Numbered from the stretch's first letter, positions 45,920 to 55,797 are shown. The stretch: 64,000 nucleotides of DNA from Subtercola boreus (GCF_003399645.1 NZ_NBXD01000007.1:186001-250000); one strand, 5' to 3'. Numbers and translations are program-made. The notes: generated by a model not told the origin, from the letters alone.

Positions 45920-46986
45920 CAGATCGGCACCTGCACCTGCGACAGGATGCCACGCAGGATCGAGTCGACCGACACCCCCTCGAGTTCCGCTTCCGGACGC
46001 AGCTGGATGCGATGCCGCAGCACCGGCAGCACCATCGCCTGCACGTGATCGGGGGTGATCGAGGTGAATCCGTTCAGCCAGGCCCACGCCTTCGCCGAGG
46101 CGAGCAGCGCCGTGCTGCCACGCGGGCTCACCCCGAGCTTGACCGAGGGGCTCTGCCGCGTCGCACGGGCGAGGTCGACGGCGTAGGCCAGAACATCCGG
46201 AGCCGCACCGACCGCCGCGACCGCGGCCTGCGCCTGGTGCAGTTCGGTCGCACCGAGCACCGCCCTCACGCCCGCCGCCTCCAGGTCGCGCGGGTTGAAC
46301 CCTGCCGCGTGCCGGGCGAGCACCGCGATCTCGACATCGCGCTCCGGCACGTCGAGGGTCAGCTTCAGCAGGAAGCGGTCGAGCTGCGCCTCGGGCAGCA
46401 TGTAGGTGCCCTCGTACTCGATCGGGTTCATCGTCGCCGCGACGAGGAACGGATCGGGCAGCGGCCGGCTCAGCCCGTCGACACTGACCTGCCGCTCCTC
46501 CATCGCTTCGAGCAGCGCCGACTGGGTCTTCGGGGGAGTGCGGTTGATCTCGTCGGCGAGCAGGATGTTCGTGAACACCGGACCCTCCCGAAACTGGAAC
46601 TCGCCCGATCGTCCGTCGTAGATCAGCGAACCGGTGACGTCTCCCGGCATCAGGTCGGGCGTGAACTGCACCCGCTTCGTGTCGAGGCTGAGGGCGGCGG
46701 CGAGGCTTCGCACGAGCAGCGTCTTCGCCACCCCCGGCACCCCCTCGAGCAGCACGTGCCCGCGGGCGAGCAGCGCGACCATCATCCCGGTGACGGCGCC
46801 GTCCTGCCCGACGACGGCCTTGCCCACCTCGGTGCGCACCCGCGACAGGGCGAGCCGCAGCTCGTCGTCTGACGGGCGGGGGGCGGATGCACGGGGCTCA
46901 GCCGCGCGCAGGTCGCCACCGTGCGCATCGGTGCCGACGCCTGCGGTTGCGTGCGGATCGTGGTTCGGCGGGGAGGTGTCGCTCAT
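45919..46986 (-). CDS. MoxR family AAA+ ATPase
   Basis: A 355-residue ATPase. Walker A GVPGVAKT (~83-90), Walker B LLADEINR, sensor 1 ATMNPIEYEGTY and arginine-finger region EAQLDRFLLKL are all present, followed by the MoxR lid domain. It likely works as a chaperone with the DUF58 protein downstream. The N-terminal ~40 residues are a variable hydrophilic extension. The ATG at 46986 follows a 75-bp gap after the DUF4350 gene. Confidence 0.94.
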   Translation of the reverse strand: MSDTSPPNHDPHATAGVGTDAHGGDLRAAEPRASAPRPSDDELRLALSRVRTEVGKAVVGQDGAVTGMMVALLARGHVLLEGVPGVAKTLLVRSLAAALSLDTKRVQFTPDLMPGDVTGSLIYDGRSGEFQFREGPVFTNILLADEINRTPPKTQSALLEAMEERQVSVDGLSRPLPDPFLVAATMNPIEYEGTYMLPEAQLDRFLLKLTLDVPERDVEIAVLARHAAGFNPRDLEAAGVRAVLGATELHQAQAAVAAVGAAPDVLAYAVDLARATRQSPSVKLGVSPRGSTALLASAKAWAWLNGFTSITPDHVQAMVLPVLRHRIQLRPEAELEGVSVDSILRGILSQVQVPI

Positions 46987-47061
46987 GGCCGGCTCTCTGG
47001 GTCGTGGGTCGTAGGTCGTGGTGCGGGGGATTAGGGGTGAAGTGGTCGGGGTGCAGCGGGG

Positions 47062-48384
47062 TCACCGGGGCAGGCCCGTCGAGGGGGGATCGGGGTCTGC
47101 CGACGGTGGCGCCGGGTGTGCGGGGCGAGGGCCAGCACGCCCGACGGCGATCTGCACGCGCCGTTCGATGGCGGCGAGCTGTTGCGACAGCGCCAGCAGG
47201 TCGGCCTCGGAGCGCGGCTCCCGGTTCACCAGAACCGCTGCGACCTCGACCGCCGGCACCCCGGTGACGGCGGTGACCGCTGCAATCACCTCGGGCAGTG
47301 CTGCCGACCGGGGCAGGCCGAGCAGCCCCGCGACGCGGGTGACGGTACCGATCCGCAGTGCATCGAGGGCCCGGGCCCTCGCACTCGACCGGGCGTAGAG
47401 CCGCGCACGCCCGGCGACGGTCTCGCTGCCCCGTACGATCACCGGCAGATTCTCGACCACGACAGGTCCGAGGCGCCGCCCGCGCCAGACGGCCGCCGCG
47501 AGGAACACCACTGCGAGCAACACCAGCAGCGGAGTCACCCAGCCCGGCGTCAACGCGGCCAGGCTCGGCGGGCCTGAAGCCGTCACATCCGCCTCGCTCG
47601 GGGTATACCAGACCAGGGTGTCGTGCGCGCCCAACAGCCCCAGGGCCAGCGCCGCGTTACCCGCTTCGATGGTGTGCTCGTTCGTCAGGATTGCGGATGC
47701 TCCCAGCACCGTCACTGCAGACCCGTCGCCCTGAATGCGCACGAGTGAGAACCCATCGGCGGTGGCCCCGAAGCATTCGGTCGATCCGGCTCCCGCCTCC
47801 GTCGCGCGGTAGGCGGAGCCGGAGGTCGAGATGGATCCGGCGCGCGCTGCACTCGGCTCCGAGCATCCGGCGTCGACGACGTGGGGCTGCTCGACCTGGC
47901 CGGTGACGGCGACACCGGGCGCGAGGGCGTCGAGGGTGAAGATGTCGGGCTCGACCAGCACGAGGTCGTCCCCGAGTGCTGCGAGGTCGCTGGCGCGATC
48001 GATCGGAAGGAATGCCGACGGGTCGTACACCAGCACGGTCGCTCCGCCCGTACCGCCCCCACCTGTACGCGGCCCGCCTGCCGAGCGAACGGCCTCCATG
48101 GCGGCGTCGAGCGAGTCGACGGCCGTGACCGTCACGCCCTGCTGCCTCAGCACCTCGGCGATCGCCTTCGCGCCGTTGGGCGCCGCACTGGTGGTCGACA
48201 GCTCAGACCCACCGGTGGAGCCGGCCCCACGGATGAGCAGCAGCACCAGGCTCGCGAGCAAAACGAAGACTCCCGCACCCACCCAGAACGACCAACGCCG
48301 AAAGAACGCGCGCACGGTCGGCGTGCTCGAGACCGCGCCCGCCCGCACCGCCCCCGCGCTGCCCGGCGCCCGCACCCCGCTCAC
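47062..48384 (-). CDS. DUF4350 domain membrane protein
   Basis: A 440-residue protein with a TM at ~33-52, an extracytoplasmic domain (GAKAIAEVLRQQGVTV and VLVYDPS match DUF4350), a second TM at ~285-310, and a cytoplasmic C-terminal region (LPVIVRGSETVAGRARLYAR). Typical member of the MoxR-DUF58-DUF4350-DUF4129 envelope operon; exact function unknown. The GTG start lies in a GTGA overlap with DUF4129. The C-terminus is Pro-rich. Confidence 0.88.
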   Translation of the reverse strand: MSGVRAPGSAGAVRAGAVSSTPTVRAFFRRWSFWVGAGVFVLLASLVLLLIRGAGSTGGSELSTTSAAPNGAKAIAEVLRQQGVTVTAVDSLDAAMEAVRSAGGPRTGGGGTGGATVLVYDPSAFLPIDRASDLAALGDDLVLVEPDIFTLDALAPGVAVTGQVEQPHVVDAGCSEPSAARAGSISTSGSAYRATEAGAGSTECFGATADGFSLVRIQGDGSAVTVLGASAILTNEHTIEAGNAALALGLLGAHDTLVWYTPSEADVTASGPPSLAALTPGWVTPLLVLLAVVFLAAAVWRGRRLGPVVVENLPVIVRGSETVAGRARLYARSSARARALDALRIGTVTRVAGLLGLPRSAALPEVIAAVTAVTGVPAVEVAAVLVNREPRSEADLLALSQQLAAIERRVQIAVGRAGPRPAHPAPPSADPDPPSTGLPR

Positions 48385-49040
48385 CGGGACCCCGCCGCCG
48401 CCACGGGCTCGCGCCGGGCCGGCGCTGCATCGCGGATCGCCGCTTCGAGGCCCTCGAGCGCGTCGTACTGCTCCCGGCTGCCGGGGGCACCCAGGTATCG
48501 CACCTCATCGAACACCCGCGCCGCCGCTGCCAGCCGGCCGCTCTCCGGCGGGTACGACTGCGCGGCCCGCACGGCGAACTCCTGCGCGGTCGTGCCGGGG
48601 TCGACCCTCAGCACCGTGCGTTCGGACTGCCGCCGCGCCAGCGCCCGGTACAGCTCCTCGATCGCGGTGCGGTAGTCGCCCGAGCGCGCGGCCGCCGCAG
48701 CGGACGACCGCAGTTGCGCCGAGCTCCGCCGGTCATCCGACCCGAAGAGAGCGTCGAGTCGGGCGACCGCCGACCGGTTGCGCCGCGGTCGCCCGAACAG
48801 GATGAACGCCACGATGATCAGCGCGACGACCACCACGGCCGCCAGCACCGGGAGCACGCCGCCGAAGTCACCGCCCGAGGGCAGCACCAGTCCGGCGAGC
48901 CAGTTCTGAACAGCCTCGGCCGCCAGGTCGAGCCAGGTGGGCTTCGCGGCCTGGTATTCGGGCTTGCTGAGTTCGTCGATCACCCATTGCCGGGCTTCCG
49001 GCGCCGTGGGATCGACGGGAACGTCGAGAAGGAGGCGCAT
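48381..49040 (-). CDS. DUF4129 domain membrane protein
   Basis: A 219-residue protein: extracytoplasmic N-terminus (YQAAKPTWLDLAAEAVQNWL), a TM at ~62-85, and a cytoplasmic DUF4129 domain (GDYRTAIEELYRALARR, TAQEFAVRAAQ). The domain also occurs at the C-terminus of transglutaminase-like proteins. The ATG at 49040 (MRLLLDVPVD) is chosen; the frame extends upstream into the previous gene without homology. The stop overlaps the DUF4350 GTG. Confidence 0.87.
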   Translation of the reverse strand: MRLLLDVPVDPTAPEARQWVIDELSKPEYQAAKPTWLDLAAEAVQNWLAGLVLPSGGDFGGVLPVLAAVVVVALIIVAFILFGRPRRNRSAVARLDALFGSDDRRSSAQLRSSAAAAARSGDYRTAIEELYRALARRQSERTVLRVDPGTTAQEFAVRAAQSYPPESGRLAAAARVFDEVRYLGAPGSREQYDALEGLEAAIRDAAPARREPVAAAGSR

Positions 49041-49056
49041 CGCGGTCGGCCGCTCG

Positions 49057-50256
49057 TCACACCCGGCCGGTGACCCGGAACGGGTCGTCGTCGGGCGTCG
49101 TCCGGCCGCTCTCACGGTCTTCGACGAAGCGGATCAGCTCGAGGTCGAGCCCCTCCTTGCGAATGCGCAGGTCGACGTAGATGACCGACACCGTCGCCGC
49201 CTGCACGACCGAACTGATCGCACCGAACACCAGCTGAATCGCACCGACCAGCAGGTATACGCCGCCGAAGAGCAGCCATTCCGTCGGTGAGCCTGACGAA
49301 TTCGTGCCATTCGGCGCGAAGACCCCCATGCCGAGCCCGAACAGGAAGCTGATCGGCTGAACGACCACCTGCGCGGCGACCGAGACGATGGTCGCGACCA
49401 GCCACTCGGTGCCCAGCGTGCGCCAGAACGACCGGTCGGTGAGGCGCCACGACCGTACGATGGCGGCTCGCACGCCAGCGCGTTCAAGTACGATGACACA
49501 CGGCACCAGCGACAGTTTCGTCGTCAGCCACGCGCTCGCGACCACGAGCCCGAGGAACGCCAGGATGCCGACGATCACCGCGAACACGACGCCGGTGGTT
49601 CCGAGCGTGGCGAGCAGGGCGACGATACCGACGACCACGCCGAGAACGACGACCGCCACAGCAGCCTGCAGCAGCGTCCACAGCGCGAGCGGCCAGATGC
49701 GCTTGCCGGCGGCTAGCCACAGTTCACCGAGCCGCCGTTTCTCACCGAGGATTTCGCGCGAGACCTCGATGACCAGGATGGCCTGCAGGAGCGCGCTCGT
49801 GACGAGCGCCACCGCGAGCGGGATCAGCGTGCTGAGCAGGATGATCGCGACCGACCCGGCCTGGATCGAGTCACGGTCGGCGGCCGACGCCGAGTCGAGC
49901 CGGGTGACCGCGAGCAGAACGGCGGCGCCCACGATCAGAGCGGTGACGATGCCGATGGCGAACTGGATGATCAGGGCGCTGCCGAGCGTCGGGCCCGGGT
50001 TTCGGCGCAGAACCTGGAACGGTGCCCCGAGCAGCGTTCCGAACCCCAGCGGCCGCAGCGGGATCAGCCCCGGCTTGACCGGAGGCGTCCACGGCTGTTG
50101 CCCCGCCCCGGGCGGCGGCGGAGCGTACTGCCCGTACTGCGGCGCGGGCGGGCCGACGGGCGGCGGCGGCGGCGGAACGTACTGCGGTGCGTCCCCACCG
50201 GCATGCGGCACCACCGGCGGCACCCCCGCACCCCTGAACTTGTGGTCGTCCGTCAC
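49057..50256 (-). CDS. Proline-rich polytopic membrane protein, first gene of the MoxR operon
   Basis: A 399-residue protein: the first ~60 residues are Pro/Gly/Tyr-rich (QYVPPPPPPVGPP), then about six TM helices with the motif GTLLGAPFQVLRRNPGPTLG, resembling actinobacterial glycerophosphoryl diester phosphodiesterase membrane-domain proteins (DUF7544/7847-like). No catalytic domain is present. It is the first gene of the operon, divergent from mtrA with 201 bp between them. The GTG start at 50256 is supported by the TDDHKF N-terminus seen before Pro-rich tails. Confidence 0.75.
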   Translation of the reverse strand: MTDDHKFRGAGVPPVVPHAGGDAPQYVPPPPPPVGPPAPQYGQYAPPPPGAGQQPWTPPVKPGLIPLRPLGFGTLLGAPFQVLRRNPGPTLGSALIIQFAIGIVTALIVGAAVLLAVTRLDSASAADRDSIQAGSVAIILLSTLIPLAVALVTSALLQAILVIEVSREILGEKRRLGELWLAAGKRIWPLALWTLLQAAVAVVVLGVVVGIVALLATLGTTGVVFAVIVGILAFLGLVVASAWLTTKLSLVPCVIVLERAGVRAAIVRSWRLTDRSFWRTLGTEWLVATIVSVAAQVVVQPISFLFGLGMGVFAPNGTNSSGSPTEWLLFGGVYLLVGAIQLVFGAISSVVQAATVSVIYVDLRIRKEGLDLELIRFVEDRESGRTTPDDDPFRVTGRV

Positions 50257-50444
50257 CGGTGTTCCTCTATTCCGTGTAACTCAGCCTGCGACACGCGGCC
50301 GATCGTCGAAGCGCCCCACCTCGCCCTGCCTGACGGCAGTTGAACGTCACCATGCTCGCACACCCCGCCGACACTCACATGAACCCCGGGCATCCCGCCT
50401 GATTCCACAGGCGGACACGCAGCCTCAGGGCAGGGCCGGGCAAG

Positions 50445-50450
50445 TACGCT
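50445..50450 (+). promoter_or_regulatory. Putative -10 box of mtrA
   Basis: TACGCT ends 7 nt before the mtrA ATG; suggests an mRNA starting at or next to the start codon. It lies in the 201-bp divergent region (50257-50457). Confidence 0.45.
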
Positions 50451-50457
50451 GAGGGCT

Positions 50458-51144
50458 ATGGATGCTCGCATACTGGTGGTCGACGACGATCCCGCGCTCG
50501 CCGAGATGATCGGTATCGTGCTGCGGGCCGAGGGTTTCGAGCCGATCTTCTGCGCTGACGGCTCGGAGGCGCTCGGGGCCTTCCAGGAGGCGAACCCCGA
50601 CCTGGTGCTGCTCGACCTGATGCTGCCGGGGCTCGACGGCATCGAGGTGTGTGCGCAGATCCGCGCCGAATCCGGCACCCCGATCATCATGCTGACCGCG
50701 AAGTCCGACACGACGGATGTCGTCAAAGGGCTCGAGTCGGGCGCCGACGACTACATCGTCAAGCCGTTCAATCCGAAGGAGCTGGTGGCGCGCATCCGCA
50801 CCCGCCTGCGCCCGACGCCCGTCGTCGCATCCAGCAGCGGACTGTTGCGCATCGGCGACCTCGAACTCGACGTCGAGGGCCACGAGGTGCGGCGCGGAAC
50901 CGCCCGCATCAACCTCACTCCGCTGGAGTTCGACCTGCTCCAGGCCCTCTCCTCGAAGCCGCAGCAGGTCTTCACCCGCGAGATGCTGCTCGAGCAGGTC
51001 TGGGGCTACCACTACAAGGCCGACACCCGGCTGGTCAACGTGCACGTGCAGCGCCTGCGCGCCAAGGTCGAGGAAGACCCCGACAACCCGCGCATCGTGA
51101 TGACCGTGCGGGGCGTCGGTTATCGGGCCGGCGCCGTCGTCTGA
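50458..51144 (+). CDS. mtrA: Response regulator MtrA (OmpR family)
   Basis: A 228-residue two-domain regulator. The receiver domain has D10/D11, phosphoacceptor D53 (LLDLMLPG), T80 and K102 (VKPF). The winged-helix domain follows: LTPLEFDLLQALSSKPQQVF and VWGYHYKADTRLVNVHVQRLR. MtrA controls cell-wall and division genes in actinobacteria. It is followed 17 bp later by its kinase gene mtrB and then lpqB, the usual operon. Confidence 0.97.
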   Translation: MDARILVVDDDPALAEMIGIVLRAEGFEPIFCADGSEALGAFQEANPDLVLLDLMLPGLDGIEVCAQIRAESGTPIIMLTAKSDTTDVVKGLESGADDYIVKPFNPKELVARIRTRLRPTPVVASSSGLLRIGDLELDVEGHEVRRGTARINLTPLEFDLLQALSSKPQQVFTREMLLEQVWGYHYKADTRLVNVHVQRLRAKVEEDPDNPRIVMTVRGVGYRAGAVV

Positions 51145-51161
51145 GGGCCGGAGCGACAGAC

Positions 51162-53003
51162 GTGGCAGCAGCCTCAGCGACCCCCTCCCGGCCCGGTGTG
51201 CCCGACCGCACCCCGGCGCGAGGCACTCCTGCCCGCACGCCCGCCCGCACCTCTGCCCGCAACGCCCCGACCCGCACCCTTCCGGCCCGCACCCCCAACC
51301 GCACCCCGCCCCGCCCCGGCCGCAGCCACATCGGCCCCTTCCTCGCCCGCGAGTGGCGCGCCTGGCCACGGCAGCTGCGCGGCTGGTGGCGCCTCTCTCT
51401 GCAGTTCCGCACCATCGTCATCACCATCGCCCTCACGACGATCGCCCTGCTGGGCGCCGGAATCTACACCTCGGTCAGCATCGGCAACGACCTCTTCCAC
51501 TCCCGCCTCAACCAGGTTCTCGCCGACTCGAACCAGGCGGCGACCGCCGCACAGACGATCTTCGACGCCTCCGACTCCACCAGCGAGACATCCGTCAGCA
51601 CCCTCCTCAACTCCGCGCAGACCAAGATCACGTCGTCATCGTCGTCGCGGCTCATCGCCATCTATGCCGCCCCCGGCAACGACCAAGGCACCACCTCGTT
51701 CCTCCCTTTCGCCAGCCCCGCGCTCACCACGAAGAACCTCATCACCGTCCAACTGAAGGACGAGGTGACGGGCGGCGCCGGCTCGTCGAACCAGTACTGG
51801 CAGTCCGTCGCGCTGCCCAATGGCAACGGGGGAACCGATCCGGGCATCATCGTGGGCACCCCGCTCACCATCCCGAGCGCCGGCCAATACCAGCTCTACC
51901 TCGGCTACAACCTCGCCGACTCCGGCCAGACCCTGAGCTTCGTGCAACAGACGCTCTGGATCGCCGGCCTCCTCCTCACCCTCCTCATCGCCGTGGTGGC
52001 CTGGGTGATCGTGCGCCTGGTGATCGAGCCCATCAGGGTCACCGCAGAAACGAGCGAGAAACTCGCCGCAGGGCAGCTCGAAGTGCGCATTCCCGAGAAG
52101 GGCGACGACATCATCGCAACGCTGGCGCGCTCGTTCAACGGCATGGCCGACAGCATGCAGGGCCAGATCACGCAGCTCGCCGAGCTCTCCCAGTTGCAGC
52201 AACGCTTCGTGTCGGATGTCTCGCACGAGTTGCGCACACCCCTCACCACGATCCGGCTGGCCGGCGACGTTCTCTACGACCAACGCGACACGTTCGAACC
52301 GGCGATCGGCCGTACCGCCGAGTTGCTGCACACGCAGACCGTTCGGTTCGAATCCCTTCTGAACGATCTCCTCGAGATCAGCCGGTTCGACGCCGGTTCT
52401 GCCGATCTCAACGTCGAGGCGACGAACCTCGTGCGGCTCACCGAGGTGGCGGTCGACCAGATGCAGCCGCTCGCCGCATCGGCCGGATCTGAGATCCGTG
52501 TGTTCGCACCCGGCGGGTATGTGGAGGTGGAGGTGGACGCCCGCCGCATCCGTCGCATCCTGACCAACCTTCTCGGCAATGCGATCGAGCACGGTGAGGG
52601 CCGTCCGATCGTGGTCTCGGTCGACAGCAACGTCTCCTCCATCGCCGTGGCCGTTCGCGACTACGGCATCGGAATGAGCGAGGTCGATGCCGAGCGCGTG
52701 TTCGAGCGTTTCTGGCGCGCCGACCCGTCGCGCAAGCGCACCATCGGAGGCACTGGCCTGGGCCTGGCCATCTCGCTCGAAGACGCGACCCTGCACAGGG
52801 GCGTGCTCGAGGTGTGGTCGGCCAGCGGTGCGGGCAGTTGCTTCCGGCTCACCCTTCCCCGCATCCACGGCCACTCCGCCGGCACCTCGCCACTGCCGCT
52901 GCCGCCGGATGACGCGGGGCTGCCGTTCGCCGAGGTCGACGGGGATGCGGCTTTGCCAGCGCTCGAGCCGGGTGGGGTTCCCCGCCGCGAGGTGGACCGG
53001 TGA
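51162..53003 (+). CDS. mtrB: Sensor histidine kinase MtrB
   Basis: A 613-residue kinase. The basic N-terminal ~65 residues carry Pro/Ala/Arg/Thr repeats (TPARGTPARTPARTSARN). TM1 is near 80-102, then an extracytoplasmic sensor (~100-260), TM2 near 265-290, HAMP, H-box FVSDVSHELRTPLTT, N-box LTNLLGNAIEHGEG, and G-boxes RDYGIGM and GGTGLGLAI. It phosphorylates MtrA. The GTG at 51162 follows a GGAG site; longer frames enter mtrA. The TGA overlaps the lpqB GTG. Confidence 0.95.
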   Translation: MAAASATPSRPGVPDRTPARGTPARTPARTSARNAPTRTLPARTPNRTPPRPGRSHIGPFLAREWRAWPRQLRGWWRLSLQFRTIVITIALTTIALLGAGIYTSVSIGNDLFHSRLNQVLADSNQAATAAQTIFDASDSTSETSVSTLLNSAQTKITSSSSSRLIAIYAAPGNDQGTTSFLPFASPALTTKNLITVQLKDEVTGGAGSSNQYWQSVALPNGNGGTDPGIIVGTPLTIPSAGQYQLYLGYNLADSGQTLSFVQQTLWIAGLLLTLLIAVVAWVIVRLVIEPIRVTAETSEKLAAGQLEVRIPEKGDDIIATLARSFNGMADSMQGQITQLAELSQLQQRFVSDVSHELRTPLTTIRLAGDVLYDQRDTFEPAIGRTAELLHTQTVRFESLLNDLLEISRFDAGSADLNVEATNLVRLTEVAVDQMQPLAASAGSEIRVFAPGGYVEVEVDARRIRRILTNLLGNAIEHGEGRPIVVSVDSNVSSIAVAVRDYGIGMSEVDAERVFERFWRADPSRKRTIGGTGLGLAISLEDATLHRGVLEVWSASGAGSCFRLTLPRIHGHSAGTSPLPLPPDDAGLPFAEVDGDAALPALEPGGVPRREVDR

Positions 53004-54676
53004 ACCGGCGCTCCAGCCGCCGTGCGGGTTCCCTGCTGACGGCGGCCGTCGCCGCGCTTCTCGCGATCACCGGATGCACGGGCATCCCGAGCTCGGGCAG
53101 TGTGAACTCGCAACCGGCCAGCTCGACGCCCGACGACATCGACGTGATCCTGCTGCCGCCCGGGCCGGTGCAGGATGCGAACCAGACCCAGATCCTGAAC
53201 GGCTTCCTGCAGGCCGCAGCGAGCCCGCAGAACGACTACGAGGTCGCGCGCAGCTTTCTCTCGAAAGGCTTCCAGAAGCAGTGGGACCCGAACGCCGGCG
53301 TGCTCATCGACGCCGGCCAGCTGCAGTTCAACATTGTCTCGCCCACCGCCATGAGCGTGAGCGTGACTCCCCAGGCCGAAGTGGATGCGACGGGGGAGTA
53401 CCAGGAGAACGATTCGACGACCTCACTCACCATTCCCTTCCAGTTCACGCAGGAGGATGGCCAGTGGCGCATCAACGCCGCAAACCCCGGCATCATTCTC
53501 GAGCAACTGCGTTTCAGCCAGGTCTTCAGCTCGCACTCGCTGTACTTCTTCGATCCGACTTACACCTACCTGGTTCCGGATGTGCGGTGGTTCCCTCGTG
53601 ACGAGACGACCAGTACGCGCGTGGTGAAGGCCCTGCTCGCGGGGCCGACGCCGTGGCTCGGGCAGGGCGCGGTCGTGACGGCATTCCCGGATGGCACAGA
53701 CACCTCGTCGGTGGTGGTCGATTCGGGCACGGCGAACGTCGATCTCTCGAACCAGGTGCTGACGCAGACGCCCGAGGCTCTGCAGCGCATGCAGGCGCAG
53801 CTCGACACCTCGCTCGGATCTGTGGCGTCTGTGGCGGCCGTCGCCATCACGGTGAATCAGAATCCGGTCTCGATTCCGGCGGGGGCGAACAGCTACACAC
53901 CGCCTCGTGTGGATTCGCGGCCGCTCGTCGACCAGTCGGGTGCCTTCGGCTATCTGACCAGCAACTCCCTCGTGCCCGTGCCGTCGGTGAGCGACAGGGT
54001 GCAGGCCCTCGGGCCTCTGTCGGTGACCGCGTCGCCGAACGTGCTGGCGGTCGGTACGGCGACGGGTGTCTCGGTGGTGCAACCCGCGGCGGATGCCCCG
54101 GTGCTGGTCGACAGTCGTGCGGGGCTCGTGGCACCCACGCTCGACCCCTCGGGGTACGTATGGACGGTGCCGGCCAGCTCGCCCTCGGCGATCCAGGCCT
54201 ACGGGAGCGACGGAACCGTGCATCCGGTTGCCGCCGACTGGGAAGGCGCTTCAGGAATCGTGTCTTTCGATGTGTCTCGGGATGGAACGCGTGCACTCGC
54301 CTTCACCGTGGCCGACGGGGTGCCACGACTCATCGTGGCGGCGATCATCCGCGACAAAGACGGCGCGCCCGAGCGGCTCGGCGACCCGGTGACGCTGGCA
54401 TCGGGAACGGGAACACCTCTGGATGCGACCTGGGTCGACGCGTCGAACGTCGCCTCGCTCACGGTGACGGCGGGCGGCGACAACCGGGTCATCGTGCAGG
54501 AGATCGGCGGGGTGAGCACGACGCTCGGGGTGCCGACGAATGCGATCGCGCTGTCGGGCTCGAACGACATCAGCGGACTCTGGCTGCTCACTTCGACGGG
54601 GGAGCTGCAGCAGCAGCGCGGCAGCGGGTGGCAGACGACCGCGAAGGCGATCTCGCTGCTGGCCACGCAGACGTAA
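53000..54676 (+). CDS. lpqB: Lipoprotein LpqB
   Basis: A 558-residue lipoprotein. Lipobox ITGC with Cys26 after a hydrophobic segment; a GerMN-like sporulation/germination domain at ~55-270 (FLQAAASPQNDYEVARSFLS; VVKALLAGPTPWL) and a beta-propeller-like C-terminal half (ALAFTVADGVPRLIVA). It modulates MtrAB signalling and envelope integrity. The GTG overlaps the mtrB stop (GTGA). Confidence 0.96.
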   Translation: MNRRSSRRAGSLLTAAVAALLAITGCTGIPSSGSVNSQPASSTPDDIDVILLPPGPVQDANQTQILNGFLQAAASPQNDYEVARSFLSKGFQKQWDPNAGVLIDAGQLQFNIVSPTAMSVSVTPQAEVDATGEYQENDSTTSLTIPFQFTQEDGQWRINAANPGIILEQLRFSQVFSSHSLYFFDPTYTYLVPDVRWFPRDETTSTRVVKALLAGPTPWLGQGAVVTAFPDGTDTSSVVVDSGTANVDLSNQVLTQTPEALQRMQAQLDTSLGSVASVAAVAITVNQNPVSIPAGANSYTPPRVDSRPLVDQSGAFGYLTSNSLVPVPSVSDRVQALGPLSVTASPNVLAVGTATGVSVVQPAADAPVLVDSRAGLVAPTLDPSGYVWTVPASSPSAIQAYGSDGTVHPVAADWEGASGIVSFDVSRDGTRALAFTVADGVPRLIVAAIIRDKDGAPERLGDPVTLASGTGTPLDATWVDASNVASLTVTAGGDNRVIVQEIGGVSTTLGVPTNAIALSGSNDISGLWLLTSTGELQQQRGSGWQTTAKAISLLATQT

Positions 54677-54776
54677 GGCCCTGCTCGGCTCCTCCACAGC
54701 CGGCCTGTGAAGCGTGTTCTCCACAGATGCGGTTCCGCAGGCGATGCCCCGCCCGGGCGGGCGGCAGGGTGGGGAC

Positions 54777-55733
54777 ATGACCTCTTTTCCCTCCTCCACT
54801 CGGTCGCTCGTCGAGGCACTCATCCGGTCGCTTCTGGCTGCGCTCGCGGTCGTACTACCGACCGAGTGCGTGGGCTGCGGCCAGCGCGACGTGCCGCTCT
54901 GTGCGACGTGCGCGAGCTCGATCGGGCCATCCACCGTGCCACCCACCGTGCCGTCCGTCCGGCCGTCAGCCGGCGTTCCGGGTGCTCCCGCCGGCCTTTC
55001 TGGTTCTCCCGCCGGTTCGTCCACCGGCCCTCCCGGCCCTCCCCGCCCTCCCGGCCCTCCCGGCGGGGCGCCCGGTGCCCGTGCTGTGGCTCTGGTCATC
55101 GAGACCGGGCGAGACCCGCCGCTGCCCGTCTGGGCCGCCGCGGTGTACGGCCCGGTTCTGACGTCGGCCCTGTCGGCGTTCAAGGAGGCCGGCCGCACAG
55201 ACGTCGCGGGCGCGCTCGCGTCGGTGCTCGGGATCGCGGTACAGGATGCGCATGACGCAATCGTGCCCGCCCTGCCCGCGGGTGCCGTACTGGAGCACAC
55301 CGTCGCTCCCTCGTCGGCGCGGGCCTTCCGCACGCGCGGCTATGACCCCGTCGCGTTGCTGGCCCGGCGGGTCCGGGCCCGCAATACCGTGGTGCCCACG
55401 CTGCGCTTCGCGCGGCGCGCCAAGGACCAGGCCGGCCTCGGTGTCGTGGAGCGCCGGGCGAACCTCAGCGGCTCGCTCGCCGTTCATCCCCACCTCCGTT
55501 CGCGACTGAGTGGCCGGCATTTCCTGCTGATCGATGATGTCGTGACGACTGGTTCGACGCTGATTGAGTGCCGGAGGGCACTGGAGAGCGCTGGTGCAAC
55601 GGTTTGGGGTGCGGCAACCCTCTCCTTCGCCATGAAGCACATCGGAACGTCGTCCGTCCATCCGAGCAGTGAACCCCCAGTGCACATCCGGGCAACAGAT
55701 GACACGACAGCAGCAGCGGACTACGGTGGGTGA
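54777..55733 (+). CDS. ComF-like phosphoribosyltransferase-family protein
   Basis: A 318-residue protein. The N-terminal zinc finger is TECVGCGQRDVPLCATC, and the C-terminal phosphoribosyltransferase motif is FLLIDDVVTTGSTL (~255-268). Between them is an unusual ~60-residue Pro/Gly/Ala linker (GPPGPPRPPGPPGG) from a 9-bp DNA repeat. ComF proteins are linked to DNA uptake or stress; family-level assignment only. The ATG at 54777 opens just before the hydrophobic N-terminal helix. Confidence 0.88.
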   Translation: MTSFPSSTRSLVEALIRSLLAALAVVLPTECVGCGQRDVPLCATCASSIGPSTVPPTVPSVRPSAGVPGAPAGLSGSPAGSSTGPPGPPRPPGPPGGAPGARAVALVIETGRDPPLPVWAAAVYGPVLTSALSAFKEAGRTDVAGALASVLGIAVQDAHDAIVPALPAGAVLEHTVAPSSARAFRTRGYDPVALLARRVRARNTVVPTLRFARRAKDQAGLGVVERRANLSGSLAVHPHLRSRLSGRHFLLIDDVVTTGSTLIECRRALESAGATVWGAATLSFAMKHIGTSSVHPSSEPPVHIRATDDTTAAADYGG

Positions 55734-55797
55734 AAAGGCGTGGAAGAACTCGCCCTGGTCCCAAGGCGGCTCGTCTTTTTGAGACTAGGAGATTGCC

